NCBI GenBank assembly: GCA_028023455.1
Contig: JAQFVV010012490.1
Span: 2,358,001 to 2,422,000, forward strand
Reading direction: 5' to 3'
DNA length: 64,000 nt
Origin: Epiperipatus broadwayi
Lineage: Eukaryota > Onychophora > Udeonychophora > Euonychophora > Peripatidae
Shown here: piece after piece, positions 59,001 through 64,000 of the stretch
Position numbering within the stretch: position 1 is the stretch's first letter
Layout of the letters: every line of letters starts with the position of its first letter
Notes under the pieces: model-generated
Database searches by the model: none
The model's input: the letters and a program-made list of their open reading frames with translations, nothing else
What the model was told of the DNA's origin: nothing
Made by a program: the position numbers and the translations under genes

Positions 59001-59160
59001 ATTTAGAGTGTTCTCTTTGTGATTTTGAATTTTAAGGACTGTTAAAACCACCACTGATATCTCCGCGCGATAAATGACATTACACACAGTGTCACTGGGA
59101 TGTATCAGTAGTGGTTTTGGGAAGTCTTTAGAATTCAAAATGGCAGTGAGTTCAATCTAA
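59001..59160. repeat. 160-bp hairpin element of family H, copy 1
   Basis: ATTTAGAGTGTTCTC...TTTTGAATTTTAAGGACTG, AAAACCACCACTGATA pairs with TATCAGTAGTGGTTTT, AGTCTTTAGAATTCAAAA...GAGTTCAATCTAAAT. The centre is unusually rich in CG (CCGCGCGATAAATGAC). Confidence 0.85.
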
Positions 59161-60370
59161 ATACTAAAAGCTTATAACTTCTCAAATATGAATTTTATTA
59201 TAATAATGACAGTGTGAAGCGCCGAAGTATGTGGGGAGGGGAAAGGATCATCAAAAAAATGCAAAGTCTGATCAAGCCAAGCTTATAATTTTGAAATACT
59301 AAAAGCTTATAATTTCTAAAATACAAATTCCATTACAATATATGCCCATAAGCACAAATTGAAATAAGTAAAATTGATCATACCAAGTTTATAATTTCGA
59401 AAAACTAAAATCATGTAAGTTCTCAAATATGAATTTTATTATAATATATGCCCATAACCATATGAAATAAAGCATATTACTTTCACAATTAATCAATTTT
59501 TTTCTTGCCAGAAAAAAACTCTAATGTAGCATGTTTCCTTTGTTCCATATAGTTAAAAAAAATGGAGATAAGAAAAAATAGCATTGTTCACATTTGATTC
59601 CCTGACATTGATATCAGATCTACACTTGACCATGTAAGGTCCATATGGACTCATGAAATTGATACAAATCTATATATCTATTTACATAAGTTTCTATTTA
59701 TTAACATCAAAATGACTTTTACCATCAATAAATGAACACAGAACATGTTTTAAAAAAGTATTTACAGATATTAATAAAAATTTGTTGCTTATTTCAAATG
59801 TAAAAGAAGTATTGGATTTCAAATAAGATAAACACTAACTTATTCACTGTTGATAGGTAGCATTAACATCTTTGAGAAATTTAATGAATAAATCTCTTAT
59901 TTAGATTATTTTTATCCATCTTCCAGCAAATAATGACATGTGAGAAATGAAGCACACAACAATACTTGCTTTGGTAAGAAAAAAATCTGATTTATTAATT
60001 TTTTATTAATTGTAAAATTAATATTCTTTACTTTAGACAATTATTCTTTCGACTAATGTTAAGATAAAATGCAATTTATTAGTAATTGTAGAATTAATAT
60101 GCTGGGGCAGTTGTTTTGACATTTATTCAACATTTACGTAATTTCAACATGTTATTATAAGCCAATATTGTAATAAAATTCATATTTTAAAAGTTATAAG
60201 CTTTTAATATTTTGAAATTATAAGCTTGTTTTGATCAATTTTATGCTTATTGACATGTTTTTTAATTAATATGTGTCCATTATTTTTTTTCATTTACTTT
60301 TTCTATTAAAGTATTCTAGATTTGCATTTTAGAAATAGAAATTATAAGCTTTTAGTATTTCAAAATTTAT
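59161..60370. repeat. Scattered AAGCTTATAA repeats in both orientations
   Basis: ACTAAAAGCTTATAA(C/T)TTCT followed by AAATATGAATTTTATTATAA occurs at about 59,163, 59,289 and, diverged, 59,403. The reverse complement (TTATAAGCTTTTA(A/G)TATTT) occurs at about 60,193 and 60,337. TATATGCCCATAA follows two of the direct copies. They lie between the two family H hairpins, so the whole 59.0-60.6 kb block may be one composite element. The remaining 0.7 kb between them has no gene. Confidence 0.65.
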
Positions 60371-60479
60371 TTGTTCCTCCAATTTTTTACATTTTGTATA
60401 CTTTAGTCACATGATTTGATCAAGCATAGTTGTACAAAATGTGCACTTTAATTTTTTAATTATGGATGTTAAATTACAA

Positions 60480-60603
60480 TTTTGTAATGAATGGTCATAT
60501 CATGACCACATGTGAATTATTGGATGTCATTTATCTCTTGGATATGTCACAGTGGTTTTGGGCAGCCCTTAGAATTCAAAATAGCCACAAGTGCACTCTA
60601 AAT
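60480..60603. repeat. Family H hairpin element, copy 2 (partial)
   Basis: GGATGTCATTTATCTC, ACAGTGGTTTTGGGCAG and CCTTAGAATTCAAAATAGCC ... GTGCACTCTAAAT match the right half and loop of copy 1 at 59.0 kb. The left half is decayed. Confidence 0.7.
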
Positions 60604-62059
60604 CGGTATCAAATATTCTTTGAAAATAATATTTTTCTAAACTTCCACTTTAAACATTAAAGATATAAGGGTTCATTAAAAATTTAAGATGAAGCCATAA
60701 AATTGATATATTAAATTGAATTGCATTAATTTATAGTAATATAATATTACTTAACACATTTATACTAAAAAGTAATAACGATATAAAATCAGCAGTAGAA
60801 TAATATTAACCTAAAACATAATTTAAAAAATACAAAAAAAAATAGTAACAATGAAATGAGTAGCAATTAACACATACATTGTAGGGGAAAAACATTTAAC
60901 AAAAAAGAAAGAAATCAGCGGTATATTGTTTCAGTGAGATTTAATGTATTCTTTATCTTAACAAAAGACGAAAATTTAACTAAGATTTCTAGTCATTACT
61001 TCGTTTGATTTATAAATAAAATATTTCTACTTTGGTAAAGATTTTTAGAAAAAAAAATAATAAAAAAAAAATAAAAATAAAAAGCTTTATTATTAGATAT
61101 ATATAAACTAAAAGTGGCTCTATTTTAGAAGCTAGGAAAATTACATTTAAAAATATTTACAAAAAAAAAAAAATAGCAAGTTTTAAAATCAAAATCATAA
61201 ATGAATGCAAAATCAACATAACCCAATAAATAAGTCAGTTATTTAGGGTCTCTCTGATAACAATAATAATAATTTAAATATATACAAATACACAATTTTC
61301 GATGTAAATATACCTAAAACAAACACCAATTTACTATCTACATTACTAATTAAATTTACCCCCCCCCCTTCCATCAAATAAGAAGAAGAATTAAGAGTAG
61401 CAATTTTTAAAAGAAAACAAAAAAAATGATGTTTTTTTCTATATTCATCAATATTATTTCTTTTTGATAATGAATACAAAAAAAAAGGTTTTATTTCAAC
61501 TTAAAGATGTAAAATTATCTAGAACATTCTTATTTAAACATTGTTTTTTAATTATGATGCAAATATGAACATTTGCTTTTTATTAAAAAAAAAAAGATGG
61601 AATTCAATAATAATGAAGTACTTGTGAGATTAAAAATATATACATATGTTTTTTGAATAATTGATTCAAGCAGTTTTATTTTTTTAAAAGAAAAGTCAAT
61701 GGATATTTAGCAGGCATACTAAAATAAATTATATGCTGTAAATAAAATAGTTAGTGAAAGATTATTGATCAAAAAAGTAATTATATTTTTAGGTTTCATA
61801 AATCAAGATAAAGATAAACAAACACAAATTAAAATAATATTTCAATTTTTTTATGTCAGAATATAAGTAAGTAAAATATATATAATTTTCAGTTGGTAGT
61901 TTATTATGGAATTAATTTTTCCTTCTCCATTTCTAAAAGCTATAAAAAGAGATGCTTCAAATTTTCATGATCATTAGATTTTATTATTTTAGTATATCTC
62001 CTGATTTATTTAATTAATACTTCTTATTTAATCTTGAAAATAAATACAAAATAAATAAT
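60604..62059. other. AT-rich DNA, no gene recognised
   Basis: It contains a nine-residue C run at about 61,361 and many A runs. The 78-codon minus frame at 61,243-61,479 spans a low-complexity zone and is not regarded as a gene. Confidence 0.5.
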
Positions 62060-62069
62060 GCAAAAAATA

Positions 62070-62395
62070 AATCAATAAAAATATAGACAATTTTAAAAAT
62101 TAAAATTTAAAAAAAATAAATAAGATTAAAAAAAATTTTTTTTAAATAATTATTTTATCTAAATAACCCACTAAAAAGTAGAAAAAGAATAAAGTAATAA
62201 TCCATAAGATAAAAGCAATGAGGCCTTTTTGATTTTTATAAATTATTTGAGCCTCAAATGCTTTTATTATACAGATTATTACTTTATTTTTTTACTTTTT
62301 AGTGGCTATTTACAAAAAATCATTATTTAAAAAAACATTTTTTAAATCTTATTTTATTTTTTAGTTTTTAGTTATAAATAACACATATAATTTCA
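62070..62395. repeat. Family G hairpin element, copy 2
   Basis: Left arm CACTAAAAAGTAGAAAAAG, AATAAAGTAATAATC and right arm GATTATTACTTTATTTTTTT, ACTTTTTAGTGGCTATTTA are reverse complements. The centre GAGGCCTTTTTGATTTTTAT ... ATTTGAGCCTCAAATGC matches the centre of the copy at 34.4 kb. The outer arms are A/T runs. Confidence 0.85.
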
Positions 62396-64000
62396 ATTAA
62401 AATAAAATAATTTTCATTAGTCGATTTTTATTGTTTCTTGTTTTTTCCACAAGAGATTGTCTGTTATCAATGATTTTGACAATTGTATTCATTTTGATTT
62501 TTGAAATTAAAAAAAAACATAATTTTCTAACCTTTTTTTTACAAATTTATTATTTTTTTCACAAAATATTTATGAAATATTAATTATTAAATATTTACTT
62601 TTAATTAAGTAAATAATTCAATATTAACAAAGTTGTTAAGGAGTTTTCTTGGGAAATGTAAGGTTGTGATTAATTCTAAATAAAACCTGATTTTTTTTTC
62701 ATTGTTAAAAATTAAAAAATTTGACCATCCTGATACAAACAGACAAGACTAATTAATATAAAAGCATTTAAAATAAGTTCTGTTTTATTTCATCTTTCTT
62801 AAGAGGCTTCCTAAAAAGTACCACTTGAACTGATCTTCATCAAACTATAAACTTTAATGACCATTTTTAAAATCATTTTCATTAAAAATGAATGGGACAT
62901 TAATCTCTTAATAAGTTAATTACTGAAAACTTGCATGACTAGCAAACAGAGTGAATAACTAATCTTTAAGTTGTCATGAAGTCAAAATGTATATCCAGTA
63001 TATATTAAATTACTATCATTTAATATTTTCATTTAATATTTGTTTAGTTCTCTATCAACACTTGTTTTAAAATGTAAAAAGTATATAATGTGTGAGATTA
63101 TGAAGAGCACTGTGGAATTATTAATGCATATCTTAATTTGTGAAATCTTTAATACAGCAAAATTAAGAGGTCAAAAGATACCAGTTAACAGCATCATGTA
63201 CAAATGGGTTACATTATTTCATATTGCAACTCCAAATTTGAAATCTTATAATAAATTATGTTAAAGAGATTGACAAGTAATAGTTTGCTACCCCTCATAA
63301 TGTTTAAATATTATCAGTTATATATTAACTAGTTATAACAATTTGTCTTTGATCAAAGAATATACATTGTTAATTATAATTTCAAATTTCTTTCACCATT
63401 AATAAATATGTAAAAGTTAATACGCTTGATGCATATAGTGAAATTAAATTCTTAGTTGGAATAATTATTTTTCACAGCTAAGTGCTTTCAGATATTACTG
63501 TTATAAAATGTAATATATAATATTCTAGATACATATTTCAGAAAAATTATATTCATGATTAATTTTTAAGCTATTGAATTTAGTTATTTTTTAGAATATT
63601 GGATTATAAAATTAAATTAAAAACTTAACGAGCTTTATTATAAAATAGAGATTTTATACAGAAGTGAATGGTTGGGCATTTTCAAAAACTCTCACCAGGT
63701 GAAAAAAAATGAAAATATCAGATTTCAAGAGGGTTAAAACAGAATTTACATGTATTAAAATATTTAACACTTATAATATATGTTCAAACATTAAATTGTA
63801 CACATATATATAATTATGTTGCCAATTTATTTTACAAACTAATAGTAAAATATGTAATTAAAATAAGACAAACATGTTTTTTTATATAATTAAAAGTAGT
63901 TTTGAATTTAAAATGTTTTAATTATAATATAAAAATATAATATTAAAAACTAAATGTATCTCAGATCATCTAAGAATTTATTTTAATAATCCTGAATTCT
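62396..64000. other. AT-rich DNA, no gene recognised
   Basis: Stops are dense. The frame at 63,040-63,264 (74 codons) has a natural-looking composition but no recognised motif, start context or splice sites that I would rely on. Confidence 0.45.

Noticed and set aside
63040-63264. A 74-codon plus-strand frame near the window end
   Set aside because: No motif, no splice sites of note and no composition change compared with its surroundings. A chance open frame is adequate.

Overview
This is a very A+T-rich window (by eye about three quarters A+T or more) from a eukaryotic nuclear genome, almost certainly an invertebrate animal. There are no operons, bacterial ribosome-binding sites or phage genes. 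Recognisable coding sequence is nearly all decayed retrotransposon: a Jockey-like LINE, four copies of a second LINE family with a CCHC gag, Penelope-like elements (PLEs) with a GIY-YIG endonuclease, and a LINE ORF1 remnant. The phylum cannot be fixed from the window; an arthropod or mollusc would fit.

Layout. 1-7 kb: AT-rich DNA, an LTR-like GC-richer block (about 1.50-1.95 kb), a 5'-truncated Jockey-like LINE (2.5-5.0 kb, +) and a 5'-truncated PLE (5.0-6.6 kb, -). 6.9-8.1 kb: the only candidate host-gene start, a possible promoter/5'UTR exon with a good donor, a 0.73-kb intron with a minisatellite, and a short coding exon starting at 8022 with a CAG|GTAAGA donor. If real, the rest of the window may lie in a long intron. 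8.5-11.8 kb: an inverted pair of repeat family F and a second PLE family flanked by about 550-bp inverted arms. 12-23 kb: mostly featureless, with a third PLE palindrome at 20.0-21.5 kb. 23.4-33.3 kb: two head-to-tail copies (A, B) of the CCHC-gag LINE. 33.7-34.6 kb: a hairpin element with a nested insertion. 38-39 kb: a decayed PLE. 39.5 kb: a tiny tRNA-like retroposon with target-site duplication. 44.8-46.8 kb: LINE copy C. 47.2-48.7 kb: a 413-bp tandem array that turns around on itself and carries hammerhead ribozyme motifs. 49.6-52.7 kb: LINE copy D. 53.2-54.0 kb: a minus-strand ORF1 remnant. 55.3-57.0 kb: a tandem and inverted array of family F. 57.8-62.4 kb: several foldback elements.

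The most interesting content is the network of short, non-protein-coding, structured repeats (hammerhead array, family F with tRNA-like boxes, tRNA-like retroposon). They sit beside autonomous LINEs and PLEs that could have mobilised them. The 47.2-48.7 kb array is best read as a retrozyme-like or satellite locus: the ribozyme core, stem I, stem II, minimal stem III and cleavage triplet can all be seen, distributed across its copies. No autonomous element in the window is intact.
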